A DNA stretch of 64,000 nt from Shewanella fidelis ATCC BAA-318 (lineage in GTDB: Bacteria; Pseudomonadota; Gammaproteobacteria; Enterobacterales; Shewanellaceae), in assembly GCF_000518605.1 (NCBI RefSeq), contig NZ_KI912461.1:124001-188000 (forward strand), written 5' to 3'. Position 1 is the first letter of the stretch. The number at the start of each line of letters is the position of its first letter. A model generated the notes under the pieces. That model was not told the DNA's origin. It made no database searches and saw nothing but the letters and a program-made list of their open reading frames with translations. Of this stretch, positions 25,954 to 34,077 are shown piece by piece. The translations under genes and the position numbers were made by a program.

Positions 25954-27414
25954 GTGACCACTCTAAGTCAATTACAACCGCAAGCTCTTTGGCAATGGTT
26001 TGAACAAATCTGTGCCATTCCACACCCATCAAAACATGAACAAGCGCTAAGCGCCTACATCCAAGCTTGGGCTAAAGATAAGCAACTGGATGTTGTTGAA
26101 GATAAAGTCGGTAACCTAATTATTAAAAAGCCCGCAACCGCTGGCATGGAACATTGCAAAACTGTGGTACTACAAGCCCATATCGACATGGTGCCGCAAA
26201 AAAATGCCGATAAAGAACATGACTTTGAAAAAGACCCAATTGAAGCCTATGTCGATGGCGACTGGGTGAAAGCTAAAGGCACAACCTTAGGTGCAGATAA
26301 TGGCATTGGCATGGCATCAGCTCTTGCTGTGTTAGGGGCTGATGACATTGCTCACGGACCACTAGAAGTACTGCTAACCATTGATGAAGAAGCAGGCATG
26401 ACAGGTGCTTTTGGTCTTGAAGCTGGCATGCTTGAAGCTGAGATTTTAATTAATACCGACTCAGAGCAAGAAGGTGAGATTTACATGGGCTGTGCTGGCG
26501 GTGTTGACGCTGAGCTAACAGTACCTATGGTATGGCAATCACCAGAACCAACAAATGCCAGCTATAAGCTGTCTCTTTCTGGTTTAAAAGGCGGTCACTC
26601 TGGGGTGAATATCCATTTGGGCCGTGGTAATGCAAACAAGCTATTAGCGCGCTTCCTGTTTGATCACGCTGATGAACTGGCTATCGAGCTAACCCAATTT
26701 GTTGGTGGTTCACTGCGTAATGCCATTCCACGCGAAGCTGCTATTCACTTTATGCTACCGCCAGAGAATTTAAACCTGTTACAAACTCGTATCAGTGAGT
26801 TCCAAGCGCTAGTCCGTGAAGAACTGGCGATTGCTGATCCGGGTACAGTGTTAACCCTCGATGAGATCCCAGCTGAAAAACAAGTGATGAGTGAAGACTC
26901 ACAGCAGATCTTAATTGACCTACTCAATGCCTGCCCTAACGGCGTTATTCGCATGAGCGATGAAGTTGAGGGCGTTACCGAAACCTCGCTGAACGTTGGC
27001 GTGATTAGCACTGAGAATGACAGTGTGCAAATTCTGTGTCTTATTCGTTCTTTGATTGACTCTGGCCGCAGTGAAGTTGAAGGCGTTTTAAGCTCGCTTG
27101 CTAACCTTGCTGGCGCTGGTGTTGAATTTAGCGGTGCTTACCCTGGTTGGAAACCTGATAACAGCTCACCTGTTATGGCAAGCGTACGTGAAACCTACGA
27201 AGCGATTTACAACAAAGAACCAACTATCATGGTGATCCATGCCGGTCTTGAGTGCGGCCTATTTAAGAAACCTTATCCTGATATGGATATGGTATCGATT
27301 GGCCCAACGATTCGTTACCCGCATAGCCCTGATGAGAAAGTAAATATTACCACTGTAGGTCAATACTGGAAGCTGCTGTTAGCTGTACTTGAACGTACTC
27401 CAGCTAAAGACTAA
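25954..27414 (+). CDS. pepD: Aminoacyl-histidine dipeptidase (peptidase D)
   Basis: This 486-residue M20-family dipeptidase hydrolyses Xaa-His dipeptides such as carnosine in the cytosol. Metal-site motifs are LQAHIDMVPQKN, TTLGADNGIGMASALA (bridging Asp), LLTIDEEAGMTGA (catalytic and ligand Glu), LINTDSEQEGE and a C-terminal His in HAGLECGLF. The start is GTG at 25954 with AGGGGA upstream. Length equals E. coli PepD (485). Monocistronic, ended by a strong terminator shared with convergent dinB. Confidence 0.96.
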   Translation: MTTLSQLQPQALWQWFEQICAIPHPSKHEQALSAYIQAWAKDKQLDVVEDKVGNLIIKKPATAGMEHCKTVVLQAHIDMVPQKNADKEHDFEKDPIEAYVDGDWVKAKGTTLGADNGIGMASALAVLGADDIAHGPLEVLLTIDEEAGMTGAFGLEAGMLEAEILINTDSEQEGEIYMGCAGGVDAELTVPMVWQSPEPTNASYKLSLSGLKGGHSGVNIHLGRGNANKLLARFLFDHADELAIELTQFVGGSLRNAIPREAAIHFMLPPENLNLLQTRISEFQALVREELAIADPGTVLTLDEIPAEKQVMSEDSQQILIDLLNACPNGVIRMSDEVEGVTETSLNVGVISTENDSVQILCLIRSLIDSGRSEVEGVLSSLANLAGAGVEFSGAYPGWKPDNSSPVMASVRETYEAIYNKEPTIMVIHAGLECGLFKKPYPDMDMVSIGPTIRYPHSPDEKVNITTVGQYWKLLLAVLERTPAKD

Positions 27415-27442
27415 CCATAGGTTTAAATACGCAACATAATGC

Positions 27443-27486
27443 AAGGCCACTTAGCTAATTACCTAGCAATAAGTGGCCTTTTTTAT
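27443..27486. terminator. Shared terminator between pepD and dinB
   Basis: AAGGCCACTTA / TAAGTGGCCTT is an 11-bp stem with inner GCTA/TAGC pairing, followed by T6 on the plus strand. It lies between the convergent stops at 27414 and 27494. Confidence 0.9.
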
Positions 27487-27493
27487 GACAAAT

Positions 27494-28573
27494 TCAAAAA
27501 CCTAAATCCAGTTGGCTGGTATCATAACAATCGCTTTTTGCTGTATTTGTTGTATTCGATGCCAAACCAACCGATACCCCAAGTAAACGAATACCGCGCT
27601 CATGTTGCCTTTCCATCGCTTGTTCAAGTAATTGATAAAATAGGTTCACCGAGATCTCATCACTGCGATGTTCAATGGTGGTTTGCTTAAAGTCTTCAAA
27701 TTTAAGCTTAACGACCTGCTTGTTAATTATTCTATCTTTTGCACCACGACTCACTCTTGCGCCTAACTCTTGGATCAGTTGCGGCATCACTGCACGACAC
27801 TGCTCTAGCGTATGAATATCTTTAGCTAATGTGGTTTCTACACCCACTGATTTTCGTTCACGATTAGGTGAAATTCCGCGCTTATCTATACCTTTTGCTC
27901 TCTCTATCAATACTGCACCAAATTTACCAAAACGCTCGATGAGCTTTGCCTGTGGATACGCTTGAACATCACTGCAAGTGTGTAAGCCGAGATCGGCTAA
28001 CTTTTTAGCGGTAACCTTTCCTACTCCCGGAATTTTTATCAGTGGTAAGGTTTTTACAAACTCATCAATCATGTCGGGACGGATCACATACTGCCCGTTG
28101 GGTTTATTTAAATCGGAGGCTATCTTGGCTAAAAACTTCACTGGAGCGATCCCCGCAGAAGCCGTAAGCCCTGTTTCAGCCAAGATATCTGCGCGAATAG
28201 CTTGTGCAATCAAGGTTGCAGAGCCTTTACAGTGTGGGCTATCAGTAACATCAAGATAGGCTTCATCTAAAGACAGCGGCTCAATTAAGTCAGTATAGCG
28301 TTCAAACACTGCACGGATCTGACTTGAAACCTCTTTATAAACTTGCATGCGACCGGGAACCAAAATTAAATTAGGACAAAGCTTTAGTGCATAACCCGAT
28401 GCCATTGCAGAGCGAACACCAAATTGCCTCGCTTCATAATTACAGGTACTAATAACTCCGCGGCGATCGCTACGACCACCGACAGCAATTGGTTTTCCTC
28501 TCAGTTCAGGAAAGTCGCGCATTTCCACTGCGGCGTAAAAGCAATCCATGTCAACGTGAATGATTTTTTGCAA
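27494..28573 (-). CDS. dinB: DNA polymerase IV (Y-family)
   Basis: This 359-residue translesion polymerase has catalytic acidic motifs HVDMDCFYAAVE near the N-terminus and SLDEAYLDVT near residue 100. The helix-hairpin-helix IPGVGKVTAKKL follows, then a little-finger domain with RERKSVGVETT. It is error-prone, lacks proofreading and works with the beta clamp. The final residues (YDTSQLDLGF) look like a clamp-binding peptide. I chose the TTG start at 28573 because GGAGGAG lies 6 bases upstream and alignment to E. coli (MRKIIHVDMDC) begins here. A LexA box lies just upstream. Confidence 0.96.
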   Translation of the reverse strand: MQKIIHVDMDCFYAAVEMRDFPELRGKPIAVGGRSDRRGVISTCNYEARQFGVRSAMASGYALKLCPNLILVPGRMQVYKEVSSQIRAVFERYTDLIEPLSLDEAYLDVTDSPHCKGSATLIAQAIRADILAETGLTASAGIAPVKFLAKIASDLNKPNGQYVIRPDMIDEFVKTLPLIKIPGVGKVTAKKLADLGLHTCSDVQAYPQAKLIERFGKFGAVLIERAKGIDKRGISPNRERKSVGVETTLAKDIHTLEQCRAVMPQLIQELGARVSRGAKDRIINKQVVKLKFEDFKQTTIEHRSDEISVNLFYQLLEQAMERQHERGIRLLGVSVGLASNTTNTAKSDCYDTSQLDLGF

Positions 28574-28599
28574 GCCAATCTCCTCCGCCAATAATGATA

Positions 28600-28615
28600 C
28601 TGTATAAAAATACAG
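28600..28615. promoter_or_regulatory. LexA (SOS) box of dinB
   Basis: CTGTATAAAAATACAG fits the LexA consensus CTG-N10-CAG with AT-rich centre exactly. It lies 27-42 bases upstream of the dinB TTG start. SOS control is inferred. Confidence 0.93.
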
Positions 28616-28672
28616 TGCACAATAAAAAGCGCATTTTAACGATTGAGCAATCGCGAATTATTCGGGGTAAAT

Positions 28673-28698
28673 AAAAAAGGAGCCATAGGGCTCCTTTC
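28673..28698 (-). terminator. Rho-independent terminator of the chemoreceptor gene
   Basis: AAAGGAGCC-ATAG-GGCTCCTTT is followed by a U6 tract on the minus strand, 20 bases past the stop. Confidence 0.88.
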
Positions 28699-28717
28699 AA
28701 TAAACAAAGCTTAAATG

Positions 28718-30718
28718 CTAGATTTTAAACTGCTTAATATTATTACCCAATGACTTGCTCACTTGAGTAAACTCATCAAAGTTGTGGGACAAGGCTTCAC
28801 TCGCAGCGAGTGATTCGTCAGATAGCGTGCGTACATTCTCAATATTGCAAGCAACCTCTTCAGCCACAACGGCTTGCTGGCCAACAGCTGCAGATATTTC
28901 AATGGTCTGTTGCTGAATCGCCTCAATCGCATCGGTAATATCCCCTAATGCCACTTCCACTTTAGCTGTAAGATCTTGACCAATATTGGCCTGCTCTACT
29001 CCCGCTTCCATAACTTGCTCAGCCTCATTAGCATTAAGCTGAAGTGTTTGGATGATCTCTTGAATATTGGCCGTTGAGTCCTGTGTACGTGATGCTAATG
29101 TTCTCACTTCATCAGCTACCACCGCAAAACCACGACCTTGTTCACCGGCCCTAGCAGCTTCAATGGCAGCGTTTAGTGCTAACAAATTGGTTTGCTCAGC
29201 AATACCACGAATAACATTGAGTACTTCACCAATTTGCTCAGAACGGCTTCTAAGCTGTTTGACCACTTTAGCTGCTTCAATCACCTGCACTGAAAGTGAC
29301 TGCATACCTTGAGTTGCCTGCGCGACAATAGCACTGCCCTCACTCGACTGAGCCTGAGCTTGATCTGCAAATTCACTCGCCCTTTGCGCACTTGCAGCCA
29401 TCTCTTGGCTGGTATGCGCCATCTCCGTGGCAGCGGTAGCAACCGAGGCAATCTCTTGCTTTTGCTGCGCTACAGACTCGAGTGCCCGCGTACTCACATC
29501 TGACGCTGCAACGACCCCTTGCTCAACTTGCAAGGTTAACTCTCGAGTTTCTTGTAACATTCCCTGCACTTTAGCAGCAAAACGATTAAAGGCGTCACCG
29601 AGTTTGCCTAGCTCATCTTCGCGGTTCATTTCGATACGTTTGGCTAAATCACTATCACCTTCAGCAATATCCTCCATCGCTGCCAGCAGCTCATTAATCT
29701 GCTTTCTGAACGGTAACAAAGTCCCCCAAACTGTCACTCCCACTAGAGCCATTATCAGCACTGACAGTAAGATAGAATTAACAATAGCTTCTGATACTGG
29801 CGCTTCAATTACCTCCACTGGCAACATAAAGGCAAGATGCCACTTCTGCTCAGGATACTCTCCTCCCACATCAATAAAGATGACTCGCTGTGGCTCCCCC
29901 TTAAATATAACCTCTGCAAAACCAGAGCCTTGTGACTGCATTTGTCGGCTCAACTGGGCAAATCCACTTGAGTCGCTAAACTGGCTATCAACTTTGGCAG
30001 CATCAGAACCTGGTGGAAACTTATCTGAAAAACCGGGGAAATAAACTAACTTACCTGCATCTGTGGTTAAAAATGCTTGGCCCTCACCTTGATATTTAAT
30101 CGGCGCAAGCAGTTCGCTACCTATCGTATCAATTAAAATATCCATACCACCGATACCAATAAAACGACCTGATTTATCTTTGACAAGGGTTTTAACCGTT
30201 GTTGAGATAGAGCCGTCATTAGCATCTACAGCGGGATCGCCAACAAACATGCCATTCTTTTCAATTGCTTCATGCCACCATGGCCGTTTATTAGTGAAGT
30301 ATTCGCTATCGTTGTAGCGGCCGTTTAAATCAAAATATTCAAAGGTATTAGCAGAACCAAAGAACACTGACTTAATGTCGCTATCTTTGTCAGAAAAATG
30401 TTTAAAATACTCAACCACTAATGGATAGTCTTTATCTCGTGATAAGTCACTTAGGCGGGCATTGTACTGACTGAACCAGTTCACCACGGTAGGATCAGCA
30501 AATATTGCATGGATAAGTTGGCCTTTGGCCTCAAAATAACTACGTACTTCAGTAGACTTTAACTGGACTAGACTGGTGAGATCGTTATCAATTTGCTGGC
30601 GTGTGCTGCTACTTTCATTTTTCACCAGAAATACGGCAACCACAGTGAATAGCACAGCAAGTGCACCGACTATGGTTACAACGAGCTGCATACTCAACGA
30701 ACGTTTAAACCACTGCAT
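28718..30718 (-). CDS. Methyl-accepting chemotaxis protein
   Basis: This 666-residue transmembrane chemoreceptor has an N-terminal membrane helix (about 10-31) and a large periplasmic sensor of dCache type (about 35-300; YFDLNGRYNDSEYF, DPAVDANDGSISTT, GGMDILID). It continues with a second membrane helix (about 308-330), a HAMP linker (about 330-385), and a coiled-coil signalling domain with the hairpin tip EQTNLLALNAAIEAARAGE. It relays ligand binding to CheA/CheW. The ligand is unknown. The dCache fold often binds amino acids or other small organics, but this is inference. No CheR-docking pentapeptide is visible at the C-terminus (NNIKQFKI). Confidence 0.93.
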   Translation of the reverse strand: MQWFKRSLSMQLVVTIVGALAVLFTVVAVFLVKNESSSTRQQIDNDLTSLVQLKSTEVRSYFEAKGQLIHAIFADPTVVNWFSQYNARLSDLSRDKDYPLVVEYFKHFSDKDSDIKSVFFGSANTFEYFDLNGRYNDSEYFTNKRPWWHEAIEKNGMFVGDPAVDANDGSISTTVKTLVKDKSGRFIGIGGMDILIDTIGSELLAPIKYQGEGQAFLTTDAGKLVYFPGFSDKFPPGSDAAKVDSQFSDSSGFAQLSRQMQSQGSGFAEVIFKGEPQRVIFIDVGGEYPEQKWHLAFMLPVEVIEAPVSEAIVNSILLSVLIMALVGVTVWGTLLPFRKQINELLAAMEDIAEGDSDLAKRIEMNREDELGKLGDAFNRFAAKVQGMLQETRELTLQVEQGVVAASDVSTRALESVAQQKQEIASVATAATEMAHTSQEMAASAQRASEFADQAQAQSSEGSAIVAQATQGMQSLSVQVIEAAKVVKQLRSRSEQIGEVLNVIRGIAEQTNLLALNAAIEAARAGEQGRGFAVVADEVRTLASRTQDSTANIQEIIQTLQLNANEAEQVMEAGVEQANIGQDLTAKVEVALGDITDAIEAIQQQTIEISAAVGQQAVVAEEVACNIENVRTLSDESLAASEALSHNFDEFTQVSKSLGNNIKQFKI

Positions 30719-31042
30719 TGACTCCCCTCTTTGTTATATTTTTTAAGTAGGTTTCGTTATCAGATATTCACAAATCTAACAGAAAAGAGTACAGATTAAA
30801 GTAGTTAATCTAGCCAGAATGGCCAAGGTTAGTAAAAGTACAGTTGGAGAGAGTAGTAATAATGGTTAACCCGCAACCGATATTAAGCCAAATTCATTAC
30901 GCCTATAAGCTATAGCAACATAATAGGCTATTCATTTAGGGAATATCAGTTCAAGTTGCTACCACTAAGGCGCGACAAATAATATGTAAATATTTAGTTC
31001 TAAAATAAAGATAAAGGCCAAGATCTAGGGTAGTAACCCCAG
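30719..31042. other. Spacer between the chemoreceptor and a small gene
   Basis: This holds the chemoreceptor promoter region. No confident gene or terminator was found. A 17-codon plus-strand frame at 30862 is too short to support. Confidence 0.4.
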
Positions 31043-31255
31043 TTAAAATAGGGTTGTTAGCATGGTCAACTCTTCACGGGTAAGCACAGATCTAGGTGTG
31101 ATGGTATTAATGGCAGGTTGCGCACTAGGCTTACTGTTACTCTGGAGCATTGCCTGTTGTTGCTCGTAACGCTCAATGCATTCTAGTAAAAAATCCACTT
31201 GAAACTGGCTTTCTCGACTCAGGCGAGCAGCATTGGCTTTAACAACATTAATCAT
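31043..31255 (-). CDS. Small hypothetical protein
   Basis: This 70-residue soluble protein I do not recognise has an amphipathic helix near the N-terminus (LSRESQFQVDFLLECIERYEQQQ), a flexible Ser/Pro middle, and a C-terminal stretch SVLTREELTMLTTLF. A very strong ribosome site GGGGGAG lies 4 bases before the ATG at 31255, which is the main reason to believe the gene is real. It stands alone. Function unknown. Confidence 0.6.
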   Translation of the reverse strand: MINVVKANAARLSRESQFQVDFLLECIERYEQQQAMLQSNSKPSAQPAINTITPRSVLTREELTMLTTLF

Positions 31256-31470
31256 ATGCTCCCCCTGATACCAGTCAACTAAAGTACGTCCACTAGTTAA
31301 GCACTAACAATCAAATTTCGACTCAATTTAAAACGACTTATATAGGATAGGTCCGCCTAGCTGAATACTTGCTGTACAGCGACTATTGAATCGGCTCCTT
31401 TTCAATATTCAAAGTATAGACAAGAATTTTTAACTGGTAGGGATTTTTTGCCAGCGTGCTCTTATAATGT

Positions 31471-31495
31471 CAAAAGGCGCATTAAGCGCCTTTTG
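31471..31495 (-). terminator. Rho-independent terminator of the bfr pair
   Basis: CAAAAGGCGC-ATTAA-GCGCCTTTTG is a 10-bp stem, 22 bases past the stop of the second bacterioferritin. Confidence 0.85.
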
Positions 31496-31517
31496 TGAAT
31501 GAATTAGAGCCAAAAAA

Positions 31518-31985
31518 CTACATCTTGCTTTGCAAGTAATTAGCTAAACCAACTTTGTCTATCAGGCCTAACTGCTTTTCAAGCCAGTACATATGATCAG
31601 ACTCAGTCTCCTCAAGTAGGACTTCTAAGATCTCACGGGTTTCATAATCTTGCTTTGCCTCGCACAGCGCGATTGCACTGCGTAGGTTATCAGCGACTTG
31701 ATATTCATAAGCGAGATCATTTTTCAGCATCTGCTCGGTGTCTTTACCGATATTTAATGGCTCACGACTGGCAACGTCAGGTGTTCCCTCAAGAAACAAA
31801 ATACGTTGCACCAGCTTTTTGGCATGTTCACGTTCGTCGTCACTTTCATGGGAAATACGTTCGTGCAGCTCATTGAGGCCCCAATCTTCGTACATTAGCC
31901 CATGAACAAAATACTGATCCATTGCTGATAGCTCACCGGTCAGCAATTTGTTGAGTGTATCAATGACTTCTTTATTACCTTTCAT
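31518..31985 (-). CDS. bfr: Bacterioferritin, ferroxidase-type subunit
   Basis: This 155-residue ferritin-fold subunit has the diiron ligands Glu18, Glu51, His54, Glu94 and a downstream Glu/His pair (Glu128, His131, shifted by one residue). However, the heme-ligand position 52 is Arg instead of Met (ESDDEREHAKK). It should therefore oxidise iron but not bind heme axially. It follows a second bfr gene by 12 bases. The two probably assemble into mixed 24-mers that store iron in the cytosol. Expression is likely controlled from the sites upstream of the first bfr. Confidence 0.93.
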   Translation of the reverse strand: MKGNKEVIDTLNKLLTGELSAMDQYFVHGLMYEDWGLNELHERISHESDDEREHAKKLVQRILFLEGTPDVASREPLNIGKDTEQMLKNDLAYEYQVADNLRSAIALCEAKQDYETREILEVLLEETESDHMYWLEKQLGLIDKVGLANYLQSKM

Positions 31986-31997
31986 AATTGCCTCCAG

Positions 31998-32465
31998 TTA
32001 GTCCATTTTCGATTGTAAGTAGTTCTGCATACCCGTTAACGAAATGAGTTCTAACTGGGCTTCTAACCAATCAAGATGCTCTTCTTCATCTTCAAGCAGA
32101 TCTTCTAAAATATCGCGGCTGACATAGTCGGCTTCACTCTCACACAAAGCGATAGCTTCACGCAGCACAACCAGTTCCTCCTCGAGCATCACCTTGTCAC
32201 ACTCGAGCATCTCTTGGCTATGCTCACCAATGCGTAATTTATCGAGTTGCTGTAGATTTGGTAAGCCTTCAAGAAACAATACACGTTCGATCAGCTTGTC
32301 TGCATGCTTCATGTCTTGAATGGATTTTTTGTAGGCCTTTTCGTTCAGCTCACCTAAGCCCCAATTTTTGAACATACGTGCGTGTAAAAAATATTGGTTA
32401 ATTGCAGTAAGCTCGCTGGTCAGCACTTTATTAAGCTGACTAATGACCTTAGGTTGTCCTTTCAT
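31998..32465 (-). CDS. bfr: Bacterioferritin, heme-type subunit
   Basis: This 155-residue subunit is closest to E. coli Bfr (MKGQPKVISQLNKVLTSELT, INQYFLHARMFKNWGLGEL). It keeps the heme ligand Met52 (QDMKHADKL), Glu18, His54 and the EDEEEH end motif. It has Asp51 in place of Glu51 and Leu94 in place of Glu94, so its ferroxidase centre looks impaired. It complements the adjacent subunit, which has an intact ferroxidase site and no Met52. It is the first gene of the pair. FNR-like and Fur-like sites lie upstream. Confidence 0.93.
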   Translation of the reverse strand: MKGQPKVISQLNKVLTSELTAINQYFLHARMFKNWGLGELNEKAYKKSIQDMKHADKLIERVLFLEGLPNLQQLDKLRIGEHSQEMLECDKVMLEEELVVLREAIALCESEADYVSRDILEDLLEDEEEHLDWLEAQLELISLTGMQNYLQSKMD

Positions 32466-32484
32466 CTTTGTGTCCTTAGTTAAA

Positions 32485-32498
32485 TTGATCTATATCAA
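32485..32498. promoter_or_regulatory. FNR/EtrA-type site upstream of bfr
   Basis: TTGATCTATATCAA matches the FNR consensus TTGAT-N4-ATCAA perfectly. It lies 20-33 bases before the first bfr ATG, a position more typical of repression than activation. Oxygen-responsive control of iron storage is inferred. Confidence 0.75.
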
Positions 32499-32564
32499 TA
32501 TTTATAACCTAGAACAAAAAAGCATCAATTTCAAATAAACTTTATATTTCAAATGCTTAGTAAA

Positions 32565-32582
32565 GATAACCATTCTCATTTC
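32565..32582. promoter_or_regulatory. Fur-like box upstream of bfr
   Basis: The minus strand reads GAAATGAGAATGGTTATC. Its last 16 bases match AATGATAATGATTATC at 14 of 16 positions. It is 100-117 bases before the bfr ATG. Iron-dependent control is plausible for a ferritin but inferred. Confidence 0.55.
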
Positions 32583-32751
32583 TACTACAATTATTAATAA
32601 GCATAAGATTAATTAGCTAACTGATTACTACTTTAAAACTAAGGAATTACCAAAGGTATGTATAAGCTAAATGAAAGGACTGCGGATCATAGAATAGTTA
32701 GGGCTGCTATTTAAGCAATAATAAGCACTAAGCTTAGTTGAAAAGGGTATA

Positions 32752-32777
32752 AAAAAGGCTCCTAAAAAGGAGCCTTC
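32752..32777 (-). terminator. Rho-independent terminator of the nqr operon
   Basis: AAGGCTCCT-AAAA-AGGAGCCTT with an A-run at left gives a U-tract on the minus strand, about 20 bases past nqrM. Confidence 0.88.
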
Positions 32778-32797
32778 ATGTCGCAAATACAACCAAG

Positions 32798-33019
32798 TTA
32801 GATGATACGGTTTTGCGCTAACTTTTCTTTGCGTTCTTGTTCTGCCATACGGGCTTTACGCTTATCACATGGATCATCACAGTCGCATGCCTTTTCAATT
32901 CCTAGCGCCCCTAAGCCACCGCAGCTACCCGCCACTGCTTTACGCTTAACTAAATAGCCTATCGACATTAATAAAAAGAATCCGATTAATACGACAAAAG
33001 CTGCAATAAAATTGCTCAT
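32798..33019 (-). CDS. nqrM: Na+-NQR maturation protein NqrM (DUF539)
   Basis: This 73-residue membrane protein has one N-terminal transmembrane helix (about 4-24) followed by a Cys-rich segment GSCGGLGALGIEKACDCDDP and C, then a charged tail. The family is needed for Na+-NQR assembly, probably delivering iron to the Cys4 site formed by NqrD and NqrE. I chose the ATG at 33019 because GGAG lies about 6 bases before it. It is the last gene of the nqr operon, 12 bases after apbE. Confidence 0.95.
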   Translation of the reverse strand: MSNFIAAFVVLIGFFLLMSIGYLVKRKAVAGSCGGLGALGIEKACDCDDPCDKRKARMAEQERKEKLAQNRII

Positions 33020-33031
33020 ATTCGACTCCAA

Positions 33032-34048
33032 CTACTGAGTAACGAAAGGTTTGAAAGCTTCACTATAGAAAACTTTAAAGCCATCATCTTGCTTTTCAAT
33101 AAGCATTATCGCTAGATGCTCACGATTAGCAAGCTCTAGTGACGCTTGCGTGCCTAAAACCATCATAGCGGTAGCGTAGCCATCTGCAATCATTGACTCT
33201 TTATGCAAGACTGTTACAGACGCTAATCTATGATTAATTGGGTATCCTGTACGCGGGTCTATCAAGTGAGAAAAACGTTTACCATCTTCTTCGTAATAAT
33301 TACGATAATCACCCGATGTCGCCATCGCCATATTCTTTGGCGAAATCACTTGCTGTATGCCATTACCACTGTTATCCGGCTTTTCTATGGCAATTCGCCA
33401 TAGTGAACCGTCGGCCTTGGTACCGCGTAGACTGATCTCACCACCTATTTCGACCAAATATCCCATAGGTTGATATTTATCCAATAAGGCGGCTATTTTA
33501 TCAACACCGAAACCTTTTGCAATCGAAGATAGATCGACGTAAATATCAGGGTTGAGCTTACTAAGCTTATTACCTTCTAAAACAATCGATTCTATTCCTG
33601 TTCGCAGTCTAGCGGTGTCAATTTCTTGCTGGGTTGGTACTTGTGTTGGCCGTTTATCTGGCCCAAATCCCCATAAGTTAACTAATGGCCCTAAAGTAAT
33701 ATCCAGCGCGCCATCGGTTGTTTTATACAATGCTAATCCTTCAGCAATTACCTTAGCAGTATCGGCTGACACTTCGACTTTTTCATTACGTGTCATCTGG
33801 TTAAATTTAGATAACTCCGAGTTTGGTCGATAGGTCGACATTTGATCGTTAACCTGCTCTAAGGCTAAATCGATCTCTGCTTGCAGTAACTGGGCATCTG
33901 GCATTCTTTCGTTAGGGACGACTTTAATGTGATAAGTCGTGCCCATTGTGTTGCCAGACAGTGAAATCACTTCAGCTTGTTTAGTACAAGCTGAAATAAA
34001 AAAGGCTAACCCAATAAGGGCCAGCCAATTTACTAAGGTCTTAAACAT
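33032..34048 (-). CDS. apbE: FAD:protein FMN transferase (lipoprotein)
   Basis: This 338-residue enzyme transfers FMN from FAD to a Thr in target proteins outside the cytoplasmic membrane. The signal peptide ends in a lipobox (FISAC, Cys21). Core motifs are GNTMGTTYHIK, DLSSIAKGFGVD, VEIGGEISLRG, ATSGDYRNYY, HLIDPRTGYPI and the Mg-binding DGYATAMMVLG. Its expected targets, NqrB and NqrC, are in the same operon, 29 bases upstream beginning with nqrF. Another protein in the window (44055-45194) carries a matching DxxSGAT motif. Confidence 0.97.
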   Translation of the reverse strand: MFKTLVNWLALIGLAFFISACTKQAEVISLSGNTMGTTYHIKVVPNERMPDAQLLQAEIDLALEQVNDQMSTYRPNSELSKFNQMTRNEKVEVSADTAKVIAEGLALYKTTDGALDITLGPLVNLWGFGPDKRPTQVPTQQEIDTARLRTGIESIVLEGNKLSKLNPDIYVDLSSIAKGFGVDKIAALLDKYQPMGYLVEIGGEISLRGTKADGSLWRIAIEKPDNSGNGIQQVISPKNMAMATSGDYRNYYEEDGKRFSHLIDPRTGYPINHRLASVTVLHKESMIADGYATAMMVLGTQASLELANREHLAIMLIEKQDDGFKVFYSEAFKPFVTQ

Positions 34049-34077
34049 ATTGACCTAGATCTCCAATAAGAGAAGGG

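Larger units (their letters stand above)
32466..32797. other. bfr promoter region and nqr operon end
   Basis: This 332-base spacer contains the FNR-like site at 32485-32498, the Fur-like site at 32565-32582 and the nqrM terminator at 32752-32777. The remainder is AT-rich without genes. Confidence 0.7.

Noticed and set aside
30862..30915. 17-codon plus-strand frame upstream of the chemoreceptor
   Set aside because: Too short to support without translation data, and its GGAGAG is too far from the ATG.
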